Shown: piece after piece, positions 24,863-33,133 of the stretch | Numbering within the stretch: position 1 is the first letter of the stretch | Layout of the letters: each line of letters opens with the position of its first letter | Source: RGIG8306 sp964566025 | Lineage (GTDB): Bacteria; Bacillota; Clostridia; Lachnospirales; Lachnospiraceae | DNA: 44,482 bases | Reading direction: 5' to 3' | NCBI GenBank assembly: GCA_964566025.1 | Contig: CAZMHF010000013.1 | Span: 1-44,482, forward strand | Notes under the pieces: generated by a model | Database searches by the model: none | Told to the model about the DNA's origin: nothing | Seen by the model: only the letters and a program-made list of their open reading frames with translations | Position numbers and translations under genes: made by a program

Positions 24863-25270
24863 ATGTTTAAGGATTTAGAAGAAGTTGGGGATTATTTTAA
24901 AAAGGATCGTTTTGCTACGGATGCAACAGGGTGCGTGATTGAAGAGGCAAAAAAGCATTATGCAAAATGCTCGATGGCCATTACAACAAACCACCTAAAT
25001 GCAAATGATACAGTGATGGGCGGTGCCATTTATACGTTGGCAGATTTTTCATTCGCCGTTGCTGCCAATATGGGCGAAGCAAAAGCGGTATCCTCTTCTT
25101 GTTCGATTTCGTTTTTAGGTGTTGCAAAAGGAACGATGTTATATGCAACAACGGAATGCATAAAAGAAGGAAGAAGCACATGCTGTTACCAGACACGCGT
25201 CGAAGATGAATTAGGAAATTTAGTCGCTTGCGTACTATCAAACGGCTTCATTTTAACAAAATCGTCATAA
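24863..25270 (+). CDS. PaaI-type hot-dog thioesterase
   Basis: A 135-residue single hot-dog-fold protein of the acyl-CoA thioesterase (PaaI/4HBT) family. The central helix motif NHLNANDTVMGGAIYTLADFS contains the catalytic acidic residue position (Asp of the TLAD segment) and the GG turn before the helix, followed by beta strands such as SSSCSISFLG. It probably hydrolyses an aryl- or acyl-CoA thioester as a homotetramer, but the substrate is unknown. ATG 24863 is chosen because AAAAGGA ends 9 nt before it; the in-frame ATG at 24854 is almost on top of that site. Confidence 0.83.
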   Translation: MFKDLEEVGDYFKKDRFATDATGCVIEEAKKHYAKCSMAITTNHLNANDTVMGGAIYTLADFSFAVAANMGEAKAVSSSCSISFLGVAKGTMLYATTECIKEGRSTCCYQTRVEDELGNLVACVLSNGFILTKSS

Positions 25271-25284
25271 AAATTAAAATTGCT

Positions 25285-25313
25285 TTGACATAACGCAAAA
25301 GTCTGTATATAAT
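25285..25313 (+). promoter_or_regulatory. Near-consensus promoter of the orphan 121-aa gene
   Basis: TTGACA (25285-25290), 17-nt spacer, TATAAT (25308-25313): both hexamers are perfect, the strongest promoter match in the window. A leader of about 45 nt with GGAAAGGGGTAAAGTCC follows. Confidence 0.85.
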
Positions 25314-25366
25314 AAGAGTAACAATGACTATAGGAAAGGGGTAAAGTCCACGGGCTAGGTGAAAAT

Positions 25367-25732
25367 ATGCAAGTAAAATGGTCTTTATATGAAAAAACAC
25401 ACGAAAAAAGCAAGGCAATTACAAAAGGGACTTTTTCCACAACAGAAGAATTATCAAAGAGTGGAATTAAAGCAGCAGCGAGAAATGATTTAGATAAGAA
25501 GTGCAAAATATTTGTTGCGATACGAGAAATTGTACAAGCCGAATCAGCAGGAAACTTCCATGTATTATATGTATTGACGATACGTGATCGTGCAAGCAAT
25601 AAAGTATTGCTTTCTTATGAAAACGATACAGAGATTTCTGGCGAAAAATCAATCAATGAATTAGCTGAAAAAGTAACGATTTTCTCAAACGAATGGATTA
25701 ATGTACATTTATCATGTAGCATTGATTTATAG
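25367..25732 (+). CDS. Uncharacterised 121-residue protein
   Basis: Not recognised. It is a small, soluble, charged protein without signal peptide or membrane segment, with predicted alternating strands (VKWSLYEKT, KIFVAIREIVQ, FHVLYVLTIRD, KVLLSYEND) and helices, compatible with a compact alpha/beta fold. TAGGTGA lies 6 nt before the ATG. It is driven by a near-consensus promoter and sits 12 nt before a B12-binding radical SAM gene, so the two are probably cotranscribed. Its codon use resembles its neighbours. Confidence 0.75.
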   Translation: MQVKWSLYEKTHEKSKAITKGTFSTTEELSKSGIKAAARNDLDKKCKIFVAIREIVQAESAGNFHVLYVLTIRDRASNKVLLSYENDTEISGEKSINELAEKVTIFSNEWINVHLSCSIDL

Positions 25733-25744
25733 GAGACTACAAGC

Positions 25745-27493
25745 ATGAAATTTGCATTGGTTGCAGTGAATGCCAAGTATATCCATAGCAATCCAGCAAT
25801 TTATTCGTTAAAAGGGTATTCAAAAAATAGCGATGTCTATCTTTATGAATATACAATTAATCAACAGATAAATGCGATTATAAAAGATATTTACAAAGAA
25901 AAGCCTAATTTTATAGGCTTTTCTTGTTATATATGGAATTGGGAAATGATTCGAAAACTCATTTCTGTATTATCTTTAGTTTTACCCAATACGACTATAT
26001 GGTTAGGTGGTCCAGAAGTTTCTTATAATCCAGAAGCGATTTTGATGGAGTCCATCGGCGTTAAGGGCGTGATGATTGGCGAGGGCGAGAGAACATTTGA
26101 TGAATTAGTCAAGCATTATTCTAAAAAAGCCTACGATGAGGGCGCTACATCTAATTGGAATACATGGGATGATGGACTAGAAAACATAAAAGGCATAAGC
26201 TATCGCAATAATGACCGTATACGACAAAATGACGAGCAATTTCCACTTTCCATGGATGATATTCCATTTTTATATCAAGATGTTGATTTAGCAACCTTCA
26301 AAAACCGTATTATATATTATGAAAGTAGTAGAGGGTGTCCGTTTTCGTGTAGCTATTGCCTATCTTCAGACAAGGCAAGGGTTCGATTTCGTAGTATCGA
26401 GCGAGTGAAAGAAGAGTTGCAAGTGTTTTTAGAAGCGGGCGTAAGGCAAGTAAAATTTGTTGACCGCACATTTAATTGCAAGCCACAACATCATCTTGCT
26501 ATATGGGAGTATCTTTTAGAACATGATAACGGAATAACGAATTTTCATTTTGAAATATCGGCCGATTTACTAAAAGAAGAAGAGATGTGTTTGTTAGAAA
26601 AATTGCGACCAGGTTTGATACAACTAGAAATTGGTGTGCAATCCACCAATCAAAAGACCTTAGATGAAATCAGAAGAAAACAACCTTTCTCCGAAATTAG
26701 TCAGTGGGTACAGCATATAAAAAAATTAGGAAATATTCATCAGCACTTAGATTTAATTGTTGGTCTACCATACGAGAATCTTAATACATTTAAACATTCC
26801 TTCAATGAAGTATTTGCCCTACGACCAGATCAATTTCAAGTCGGCTTTTTAAAAGTGTTAAAAGGGTCGTATATGCATGAAAATGCAGAGCAATATCAAG
26901 TGGTATATGATCCGAATCCGCCATATGAAGTCTTAAAAACAGCGTGGTTATCGTATGATGAAGTGTGTTTCCTAAAAGGTATTGAAGAGATGGTTGAGAC
27001 ATATTATAATAGCGGGCAATTTTCAAAAAGCTTAGACTATTTGATTTCTTTGTGGAAATCGCCATTTGATTTTTTTGAAGCGCTGGCGATTTACGTTGAA
27101 GAAAATATGGATTTTGCAAAGCAAAGTAGTCGCATGCAAAAATATGAACTACTTTATCAATTTGCGAAGTACCACAAAAAAGCTAGTGAGATATTATACA
27201 AAAATCTAATTATCGATTATTATCAACACGAGCACGCCAAAACAAGACCTTCATTTTTTGATGATATATTGAAGTATAAGGAGCAAAGAAATCAATTTTA
27301 TAAACGGGAGATGCTTGAACGGCGCTATTTGGCACATTATTTCGAGAAAGATAAAATGATGACTGGACGCAATTTGATGCATGCAACGCATTTGGAAGTG
27401 TTTGAGGATGGGACGATGCTACTATTTGATTATAAGCGCTTGAGCCCAATGACTAAGCAAGCAACAGTTGTGTGTATTGAACAAGAAGAGTAA
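25745..27493 (+). CDS. B12-binding-domain radical SAM protein (DUF4080 type)
   Basis: A 582-residue iron-sulfur enzyme. Residues 1-150 form a cobalamin-binding-like Rossmann domain (LGGPEVSYNP, MIGEGERTF). The radical SAM core follows, with the 4Fe-4S/SAM motif CPFSCSYC (Cys198, Cys202, Cys205) and the barrel segments VKFVDRTFNC, LEIGVQST and HLDLIVGLPYE. The C-terminal about 180 residues match the DUF4080 region often attached to this group in Clostridia. The reaction is unknown; related class B enzymes methylate or rearrange unactivated carbons. It is followed by nth 12 nt downstream. Confidence 0.88.
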   Translation: MKFALVAVNAKYIHSNPAIYSLKGYSKNSDVYLYEYTINQQINAIIKDIYKEKPNFIGFSCYIWNWEMIRKLISVLSLVLPNTTIWLGGPEVSYNPEAILMESIGVKGVMIGEGERTFDELVKHYSKKAYDEGATSNWNTWDDGLENIKGISYRNNDRIRQNDEQFPLSMDDIPFLYQDVDLATFKNRIIYYESSRGCPFSCSYCLSSDKARVRFRSIERVKEELQVFLEAGVRQVKFVDRTFNCKPQHHLAIWEYLLEHDNGITNFHFEISADLLKEEEMCLLEKLRPGLIQLEIGVQSTNQKTLDEIRRKQPFSEISQWVQHIKKLGNIHQHLDLIVGLPYENLNTFKHSFNEVFALRPDQFQVGFLKVLKGSYMHENAEQYQVVYDPNPPYEVLKTAWLSYDEVCFLKGIEEMVETYYNSGQFSKSLDYLISLWKSPFDFFEALAIYVEENMDFAKQSSRMQKYELLYQFAKYHKKASEILYKNLIIDYYQHEHAKTRPSFFDDILKYKEQRNQFYKREMLERRYLAHYFEKDKMMTGRNLMHATHLEVFEDGTMLLFDYKRLSPMTKQATVVCIEQEE

Positions 27494-27505
27494 AGAGAGT
27501 GGTGC

Positions 27506-28135
27506 ATGAAAAAGAAAGTTGATAAAATTGTTGCGGCATTAAAAAACGAATACGGAACAAAGATGATTTGTTATTTGCATTATAGGGAGCCTTGGCAACT
27601 ACTGTTTTCAGTGATTATGAGCGCTCAATGTACGGATGCAAGGGTGAATCAAGTGACAGAGAATTTGTATCAAAAATATGCGACATTAGAGGAGTTTGCA
27701 AGGGCGGATATAAAAGAGCTAGAAAAGGATATTTTTTCGTTAGGCTTTTATCATTCGAAGGCAAAGAACTTAATTGCTTGCGCAAAAAGACTTGTCGAAG
27801 TGTATGACGGCGTGATTCCGTCCGACATAGAAGAATTAATAACGCTTGCTGGTGTGGGGCGAAAAACGGCAAATGTCATTCGAGGGAATTTGTATAACAT
27901 ACCAAGTATTGTCGTAGATACGCATGTTAAGCGCATTTCGCGTCGATTAGGACTGACAAAAGAGGAAGATCCTACAAAAATCGAATTTGATTTGATGAAT
28001 ATCTTGCCAAAAGACTATTGGATTTTGTATAATGTACAAGTAATCACATTTGGAAGAGAAATTTGCACAGCAAGAAGCCCCAAATGTCAACGTTGTTTTT
28101 TAAAAGAGTATTGTGAATACGTAAAGGAGAAATAA
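27506..28135 (+). CDS. nth: Endonuclease III (DNA glycosylase/AP lyase)
   Basis: A 209-residue base-excision repair enzyme that removes oxidised pyrimidines and cuts the abasic site. The helix-hairpin-helix LAGVGRKTANV holds catalytic Lys120, and Asp138 lies in VVDTHVKR. The C-terminal 4Fe-4S cluster has the exact spacing C-x6-C-x2-C-x5-C (CTARSPKCQRCFLKEYC). AAGAGAGTGG precedes the ATG. It is probably in one transcript with the radical SAM gene and the small membrane peptide that follows. Confidence 0.97.
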   Translation: MKKKVDKIVAALKNEYGTKMICYLHYREPWQLLFSVIMSAQCTDARVNQVTENLYQKYATLEEFARADIKELEKDIFSLGFYHSKAKNLIACAKRLVEVYDGVIPSDIEELITLAGVGRKTANVIRGNLYNIPSIVVDTHVKRISRRLGLTKEEDPTKIEFDLMNILPKDYWILYNVQVITFGREICTARSPKCQRCFLKEYCEYVKEK

Positions 28136-28136
28136 T

Positions 28137-28235
28137 ATGTTTTCAAGAAAGACACAAAAAAGATTTATCGTGGTGCTTTGTATTGTACTTGTCATTTGTA
28201 TGGTATTGCCGATGATGGCTTCTTTATTCGCATAA
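28137..28235 (+). CDS. 32-residue single-pass membrane peptide
   Basis: A short ORF (MFSRKTQKRFIVVLCIVLVIC followed by MVLPMMASLFA) starts one base after the nth stop. A good ribosome binding site, AAAGGAGA (28123-28130), lies inside the end of nth. It has a basic N-terminus (R, K, K, R) and one hydrophobic helix, so N-in topology is expected. The length and layout recall small membrane peptides such as Prli42 of Listeria, but similarity is too weak to claim that function. The matched ribosome binding site makes it more than a chance ORF. Confidence 0.7.
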   Translation: MFSRKTQKRFIVVLCIVLVICMVLPMMASLFA

Positions 28236-28280
28236 ATGTTTCATAATTATTAAAAGAAGCTTACAAAAGTAAGTAAGTCA

Positions 28281-28308
28281 TTGATTCCGTCTGCATTTGT
28301 GATAAAAT
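28281..28308 (+). promoter_or_regulatory. Promoter of the VanW-family gene
   Basis: TTGATT (28281-28286), 16-nt spacer, TAAAAT (28303-28308), upstream of a good AAGGAG site before ATG 28340. Confidence 0.55.
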
Positions 28309-28339
28309 TGTATAGGGAATTATTTTAAGGAGAAACAGT

Positions 28340-30034
28340 ATGTTGAAAAAGAAAATAAGCATCATCATTATGTGCTTGATGATAGTTTGGTTGGGTGCCA
28401 TTCCTGTTTTAGCAGAAGAGACGGATCCAGATAAAATTATTATTAAGGACGGTGTCAGTGTAGAATACTTGGATTTAAGTGGTTATACACTTACGCAAGC
28501 AAAAGCAGTTATTGATGAGTATATTGATGAAGTTAAGCAAGTAAAGGCCGTATTTAAAATTGGTTCTCGCGAGGTGTCTACGACACTCGGTGAGTTAGGA
28601 CTAGGGCTTGTAAATACAAATTTATTAGACCAAACACAAGGGAAATTTGATTCGGGAAGCTTGTTATCTCAATATAAGGCTAAAGAAGATTTTTCGAACT
28701 CTTCAATTCATTTGGATATCATTGTTGCAGTAGACGAAGATTTATTGATTCAATATATGATTGACAATATGAAGCTTTTAGAAGGCAACTCGAAAAATGC
28801 GAGTCTTGAAAGAGTAAATGGTCAAATGATTGTAACACCAAGCAAGAATGGTGTTTTGATTGATTATGAAGAAACATTTATCACAGCGATGCGTGTCATC
28901 AAAGAGGAAGCTGAACTAGGGAATGCACAGCTTGCAATTGATGTTGTATGTGAAGAGACAACGCCATATGTCACAACGGAAATCTTATCAGGGATTGGCG
29001 ATTTATTAGGCGAGAGTATGTCGACCTACGACGCAGGAAATAAAGAGCGTAGCACGAATGTAGACCTTGCAGCGAGCCGTTTTAATGGAACCATTATTCT
29101 GCCAGGTGAAGTGTGTTCAGCACTTGCTATTATGGGGCCAATTGATGCAAATGGCGGTTATAAAGATGCTCCTACCTATAATCAGGGCGAAATAGTCGAT
29201 GATATTGGTGGTGGAGTTTGTCAAATATCTTCAACATTGTACAATGCTGTATTGGCATCAGAGTTTGAAGTGACTGTACGTAGACCACATTCAATGATGG
29301 TTTCTTATGTAAAACCTTCGATGGATGCGATGGTATATTGGAAAAGCGATTATGATTTTGCCTTTATCAATAACACGTCAAAGGCAATCTATATTGAGTC
29401 ATGGACTGAGAAGAATGGAAATAAAGGAACTCTTCGTTTTAAAATCTACGGATTTGATGAGAGACCAGCAAATCGAAAAGTTGTTTATGAAGTGGATATT
29501 AAACAAAAGACATATCCGAATCCACCATACGAATATATTGTAGATGATAAATTAGACGAATGGGACCCATTGGCAGGACCAGGAGAAAATGATGTAAAAA
29601 AATTATTTGTGATTGAAGCGCCTCATGCTAGCGTTATTGCACATTTGATTAAAAAAGTGTATGTTGACGGAGTTCTGATAACAGAGGAACATCCACCATT
29701 TTATTATAGCAAGTATAAGCCGTTGGGTGGAACGGTGCGCTATAGTCCAAGTATCACGATTAAAAAAATCACGAATGAAGGCGATATTATTGTAGAGGGA
29801 AATGATGAATACTTTGGTGTAGAGAAATCGACTGAACAGACGAGTGAAGCTCCGACGAAAAAACCAGAGGTAGATCCAACAAAAACAGCACCACCAACAC
29901 CAACAACAGAAACTCAAGTGGTACCTACAAAGGAACCAGAGATACCATCGACAGCACCACCAGTGATAGAGACGCCACCAACGCCAACAGGGATACCAGA
30001 AGGTGATGCCGAAACGGATAGCCTAGGAGGTTGA
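28340..30034 (+). CDS. Secreted VanW-family protein with peptidoglycan-binding-like N-domain
   Basis: A 564-residue exported protein. The signal peptide has a basic start, a hydrophobic core and a likely cut after VLAEE (about residue 25). Residues 35-215 look like the tandem PG_binding_4 (YoaR-like) domains that often precede VanW. The VanW domain (about 225-375) has the diagnostic runs RSTNVDLAASRFNGTIILPG, GGGVCQISSTLYNAVL and RRPHSMMVSYV. A further domain (about 385-490) contains HASVIAHLIKKVYVDG. The last 65 residues are a Pro/Thr/Glu-rich tail without an LPXTG motif. VanW is linked to glycopeptide-resistance clusters in some species, but its role is unknown and no van genes are here. 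Confidence 0.88.
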   Translation: MLKKKISIIIMCLMIVWLGAIPVLAEETDPDKIIIKDGVSVEYLDLSGYTLTQAKAVIDEYIDEVKQVKAVFKIGSREVSTTLGELGLGLVNTNLLDQTQGKFDSGSLLSQYKAKEDFSNSSIHLDIIVAVDEDLLIQYMIDNMKLLEGNSKNASLERVNGQMIVTPSKNGVLIDYEETFITAMRVIKEEAELGNAQLAIDVVCEETTPYVTTEILSGIGDLLGESMSTYDAGNKERSTNVDLAASRFNGTIILPGEVCSALAIMGPIDANGGYKDAPTYNQGEIVDDIGGGVCQISSTLYNAVLASEFEVTVRRPHSMMVSYVKPSMDAMVYWKSDYDFAFINNTSKAIYIESWTEKNGNKGTLRFKIYGFDERPANRKVVYEVDIKQKTYPNPPYEYIVDDKLDEWDPLAGPGENDVKKLFVIEAPHASVIAHLIKKVYVDGVLITEEHPPFYYSKYKPLGGTVRYSPSITIKKITNEGDIIVEGNDEYFGVEKSTEQTSEAPTKKPEVDPTKTAPPTPTTETQVVPTKEPEIPSTAPPVIETPPTPTGIPEGDAETDSLGG

Positions 30035-30035
30035 T

Positions 30036-30998
30036 ATGGAGAAAGGCAATCTATCACCAGTTGTTTATGAAAGAAGTATTAAAAAAAGAATGATTGTATC
30101 CGAAAGAAAACATGTTCTTTCGGGTCTTTTGTCTACCTATGTCGTTGCTAACACAAAATGCGGCATAAACAATGCAATCCTTGCGCTTGCTAGTGAAGCC
30201 ATTATTCAAAGAAGAGATATAAAGAATATAGAGGTTAATATATTTTTCCCTATGGTAGAGTCTCTGAAATTCTCCTTTGAAACAGAATTGCGGCAATATG
30301 TGGATTGGCTGAATGAATGCATGAAAAATGTTGATTTTCCCATAAAGCAAATCAAAAGCTCTATGGTTGGACAGGTAAGAGAGCCTTTGATTCAATTAAT
30401 AGCGAATGTGGAGGAGATGTCTGTACAAGAACCTCTAACAAATGGCCATATATATATGATAGGTCGATTGGCAATGGGTGGAACGCTTCTTTTGGCAGAG
30501 GGGGCAAGAAAGCAATTGAATAAAAGATTTGTTCCAGAATATATCAGCGAACGACTTGAAGAAATCAAAGCATTGCAATTAGATAATATGGAAAACTTAA
30601 AAAAATGCTCCATTCTAAAGAGGACGGCACTTGCTATGGATGGCGAGGGTGGATTTTATTCATGTTTATGGAATGTGGCGAATGAGCATCAAATTGGATT
30701 GGAAATTGATTTGCGCTCCGTTTTAGTTGAACAAATAACTATTGAAATCTGTGAGCATTTAAGATATAATCCCTATTATCTTTATGGTGGCGGTGCCATC
30801 TTGATATTGACAGACGCAAAAGACTTTTTAGAAGTGTGTCAGAAGAATACGATAAACGCTCATAAGATTGGAACGTATGCGAAAAACCAAGCAAGTCAAA
30901 TTTCTTATGATGGTGTGAAACGGTATTTGGACTTACCGCAAATTGATGAATATTGGAGGTTTGTAAGAGATGAGAGAAAAGATTTTAGCACTACTTGA
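30036..30998 (+). CDS. AIR-synthase-related (HypE/ThiL-fold) protein, N-domain degenerate
   Basis: A 320-residue protein whose C-terminal half matches the AIRS C-domain: AMDGEGGFYSCLWNVANEH stands for the usual D.(T/S)EGG...AL.E.A, followed by GLEIDL, ITIEICEHLRYNPYYLYGGGAILI and AHKIGTY. This fold is found in PurM, HypE and ThiL. The N-terminal half lacks the GDDA/GIG-type ATP and metal motif of active enzymes, so catalysis is doubtful. It begins 1 nt after the VanW stop, and its end overlaps the Lrp gene by 29 nt. In Clostridia similar proteins occur beside an Lrp-type regulator and an aminotransferase, as here. Confidence 0.72.
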   Translation: MEKGNLSPVVYERSIKKRMIVSERKHVLSGLLSTYVVANTKCGINNAILALASEAIIQRRDIKNIEVNIFFPMVESLKFSFETELRQYVDWLNECMKNVDFPIKQIKSSMVGQVREPLIQLIANVEEMSVQEPLTNGHIYMIGRLAMGGTLLLAEGARKQLNKRFVPEYISERLEEIKALQLDNMENLKKCSILKRTALAMDGEGGFYSCLWNVANEHQIGLEIDLRSVLVEQITIEICEHLRYNPYYLYGGGAILILTDAKDFLEVCQKNTINAHKIGTYAKNQASQISYDGVKRYLDLPQIDEYWRFVRDERKDFSTT

Positions 30999-31452
30999 GC
31001 ATGACAGTAGAATTGTGATTCATGAACTGGCCATTATGCTAGGTGAAAGCGAGATTGATGTCGCCAATACAATTGCAGACCTTGAAAAAGAAAATATTAT
31101 TTGTGGTTATCCTACTTTAATTAATTGGGAGAATACTTCAAATGAAAAAGTAACAGCACTAATTGAATTAAAGGTGACACCTCAAAGAGGAAGAGGCTTT
31201 GATAAATTAGCAGAGCGCATCTATCAATTTAGTGATGTAAAAGCAGTTTATTTGATGTCGGGCGCATTTGACTTTACGGTTATTATTGAAGAAAAGACAA
31301 TGCGAGCGGTGGCGCAGTTTGTATCTGATAAGTTGGCCCCTATGGAAGGCGTTATGAGTACAGCTACGCATTTTGTATTGAAAAAATATAAAGACCATGG
31401 CACTGTGTTAGTGTCACCGACTCAAGATGAAAGGATGTCAGTATCACCGTGA
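30970..31452 (+). CDS. Lrp/AsnC-family transcription regulator
   Basis: A 160-residue regulator with an N-terminal winged helix-turn-helix (about 1-60, REKILALLEHDSRIVIHEL to YPTLINW) and a C-terminal RAM/ligand-binding domain (about 62-145, ALIELKVTPQRGRGFDKLAE, VYLMSGAFDFTVII). Lrp-type regulators bind amino acids and form octamers. The start lies 29 nt inside the previous gene, with TTGGAGG upstream (about 30954-30960). Its stop overlaps the GTG start of the aminotransferase, so the three genes are translationally coupled. The neighbouring aminotransferase is the obvious candidate target. Confidence 0.88.
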   Translation: MREKILALLEHDSRIVIHELAIMLGESEIDVANTIADLEKENIICGYPTLINWENTSNEKVTALIELKVTPQRGRGFDKLAERIYQFSDVKAVYLMSGAFDFTVIIEEKTMRAVAQFVSDKLAPMEGVMSTATHFVLKKYKDHGTVLVSPTQDERMSVSP

Positions 31453-32615
31453 GAAACCCATTATCAAAATTAGTAACAGAAATAGAACCTTCGGGAATCC
31501 GAAAGTTTTTCGATATTGTAACAGAAATGAAGGATGCCATTTCATTAGGCGTTGGAGAGCCTGATTTCGATACGCCATGGCATATTCGAGAAGAAGGAAT
31601 TTATTCATTAGAAAAAGGCAGAACGTTTTACACCTCTAATTCAGGTCTTAAGGATTTGCGAGAAGAGATTTCATTGTATCTAAAAAGACGTTTTTCCCTA
31701 CAATACTCACCTGAGCAGGAAATCATCGTTACGGTTGGCGGTAGTGAAGCCATTGATATTGCACTTCGTGCGATGCTTGATGAGGGCGATGAAGTGATTA
31801 TTCCACAACCTTGTTTTGTTTCGTATGTTCCATGTGCGCGAATAGCAGGCGGCGTGCCAGTGATTATTGATCTTAAAGAGGAAAATGAATTTCGCCTAAC
31901 AGCGAAAGAGCTAGAGGAAGCCATTACGCCAAAAACAAAAATCCTTTTCCTAGCATTTCCGAACAATCCAACGGGCGCTATTATGACCAAGACGGATTTA
32001 GAGGCGATTGCAAAACTTGTAATCGAACATGATTTATATGTTATTTCAGACGAAATTTATGCAGAGCTTTCATATGATGGAGACCATGTGTCGATTGCGA
32101 CATTGCCAGGGATGTGGGAGAGAACGGTTGTGATTAGTGGTTTTTCGAAATCACATGCGATGACAGGATGGCGATTAGGTTATGCGTGTGGTCCAGAATT
32201 GATTATTGCACAAATGCTTAAAATTCACCAATTTGCGATTATGTGCGCACCAACGACAAGCCAGTTTGCAGCAGTTAGTGCGATGCGTTATGGTGACCCA
32301 GATGTTGAGAATATGCGAGAGTCCTATAATCAAAGAAGGCGTTATTTATTGCATGAATTCGAGCGATTAGGAATTAAGTGCTTCACACCACTCGGTGCAT
32401 TTTATGTGTTTCCGAATATTTCAAAATACCATATGACAAGTGAAGAGTTCGCCAATCGTTTGTTGATGGAAGAGAAAGTAGCGATGGTTCCTGGAACAGC
32501 GTTTGGCGCATGTGGAGAAGGCTTTTTGCGTGTATCCTATGCTGCTTCATTAGAAAAATTAAAGAAAGCAATTGAGCGAATTGAGCGTTTTATCAACCGC
32601 TTAGAAGATGAATAA
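31449..32615 (+). CDS. PLP-dependent class I/II aminotransferase
   Basis: A 388-residue fold-type I aminotransferase. It has ISLGVGEPDFDTP near the N-terminus, the PLP-phosphate segment GGSEAIDIALRA, the Asn site FPNNPTGA, the ISDEIYAELSYDG motif, and the Schiff-base Lys in SGFSKSHAMTGWRLG. This resembles MalY/aspartate/aromatic aminotransferases; the substrate cannot be resolved. The start is GTG at 31449, overlapping the regulator stop as GTGA, and AAAGGATG lies about 12 nt upstream. Coupling to an Lrp regulator suggests amino-acid-responsive control. Confidence 0.93.
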   Translation: MRNPLSKLVTEIEPSGIRKFFDIVTEMKDAISLGVGEPDFDTPWHIREEGIYSLEKGRTFYTSNSGLKDLREEISLYLKRRFSLQYSPEQEIIVTVGGSEAIDIALRAMLDEGDEVIIPQPCFVSYVPCARIAGGVPVIIDLKEENEFRLTAKELEEAITPKTKILFLAFPNNPTGAIMTKTDLEAIAKLVIEHDLYVISDEIYAELSYDGDHVSIATLPGMWERTVVISGFSKSHAMTGWRLGYACGPELIIAQMLKIHQFAIMCAPTTSQFAAVSAMRYGDPDVENMRESYNQRRRYLLHEFERLGIKCFTPLGAFYVFPNISKYHMTSEEFANRLLMEEKVAMVPGTAFGACGEGFLRVSYAASLEKLKKAIERIERFINRLEDE

Positions 32616-32623
32616 TCAAAATC

Positions 32624-33130
32624 ATGAATATTGTATTATTTGAACCAGAAATAGCACAGAATACAGGCAATATCGGAAGAAGTTGCGTTGCAACAGGAGC
32701 GACTCTGCATTTGATAGAGCCATTAGGATTTTCAATCAATGAGAAAAATGTAAAAAGAGCAGGGCTAGATTATTGGGCGCTACTCAATTTGCGTATATAT
32801 GATGATTATGCTGATTTTTTGGCGAAAAATCCAGAAGCGATCGGCAATATATATTTCGCCACAACGAAGGCACATTATATGTATTCAGAGGTTTCTTACA
32901 ATGAAAACTCCTATATTATGTTTGGCAAGGAAAGTGCGGGGATACCAGAAGAAATTTTGGTAGAACATGAGGAGTATTGTGTCCGCATTCCGATGCTTGA
33001 GAAAATTCGCTCTCTTAATTTAAGCAATTCCGTTGCCATCGTATTATATGAAGCACTTAGACAAAATGACTTTAAGGCTATGGAATTGGATGGGCAATTG
33101 CACAGACTAACATGGAAATCCAATGAATAG
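32624..33130 (+). CDS. trmL: tRNA (cytidine/uridine-34-2'-O)-methyltransferase
   Basis: A 168-residue SPOUT methyltransferase matching TrmL (YibK/CspR). The N-terminus NIVLFEPEIAQNTGNIGRSC is nearly diagnostic. The C-terminal knot has MFGKESAGIPEEIL, RIPMLEKIRSLNLSNSVAIV and the LYEALRQ helix. It 2'-O-methylates the wobble base of some tRNA-Leu species in known cases. It follows the aminotransferase by 8 nt. It converges on the histidine kinase gene with only 3 nt between the stops and no visible terminator. Confidence 0.94.
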   Translation: MNIVLFEPEIAQNTGNIGRSCVATGATLHLIEPLGFSINEKNVKRAGLDYWALLNLRIYDDYADFLAKNPEAIGNIYFATTKAHYMYSEVSYNENSYIMFGKESAGIPEEILVEHEEYCVRIPMLEKIRSLNLSNSVAIVLYEALRQNDFKAMELDGQLHRLTWKSNE

Positions 33131-33133
33131 CTG

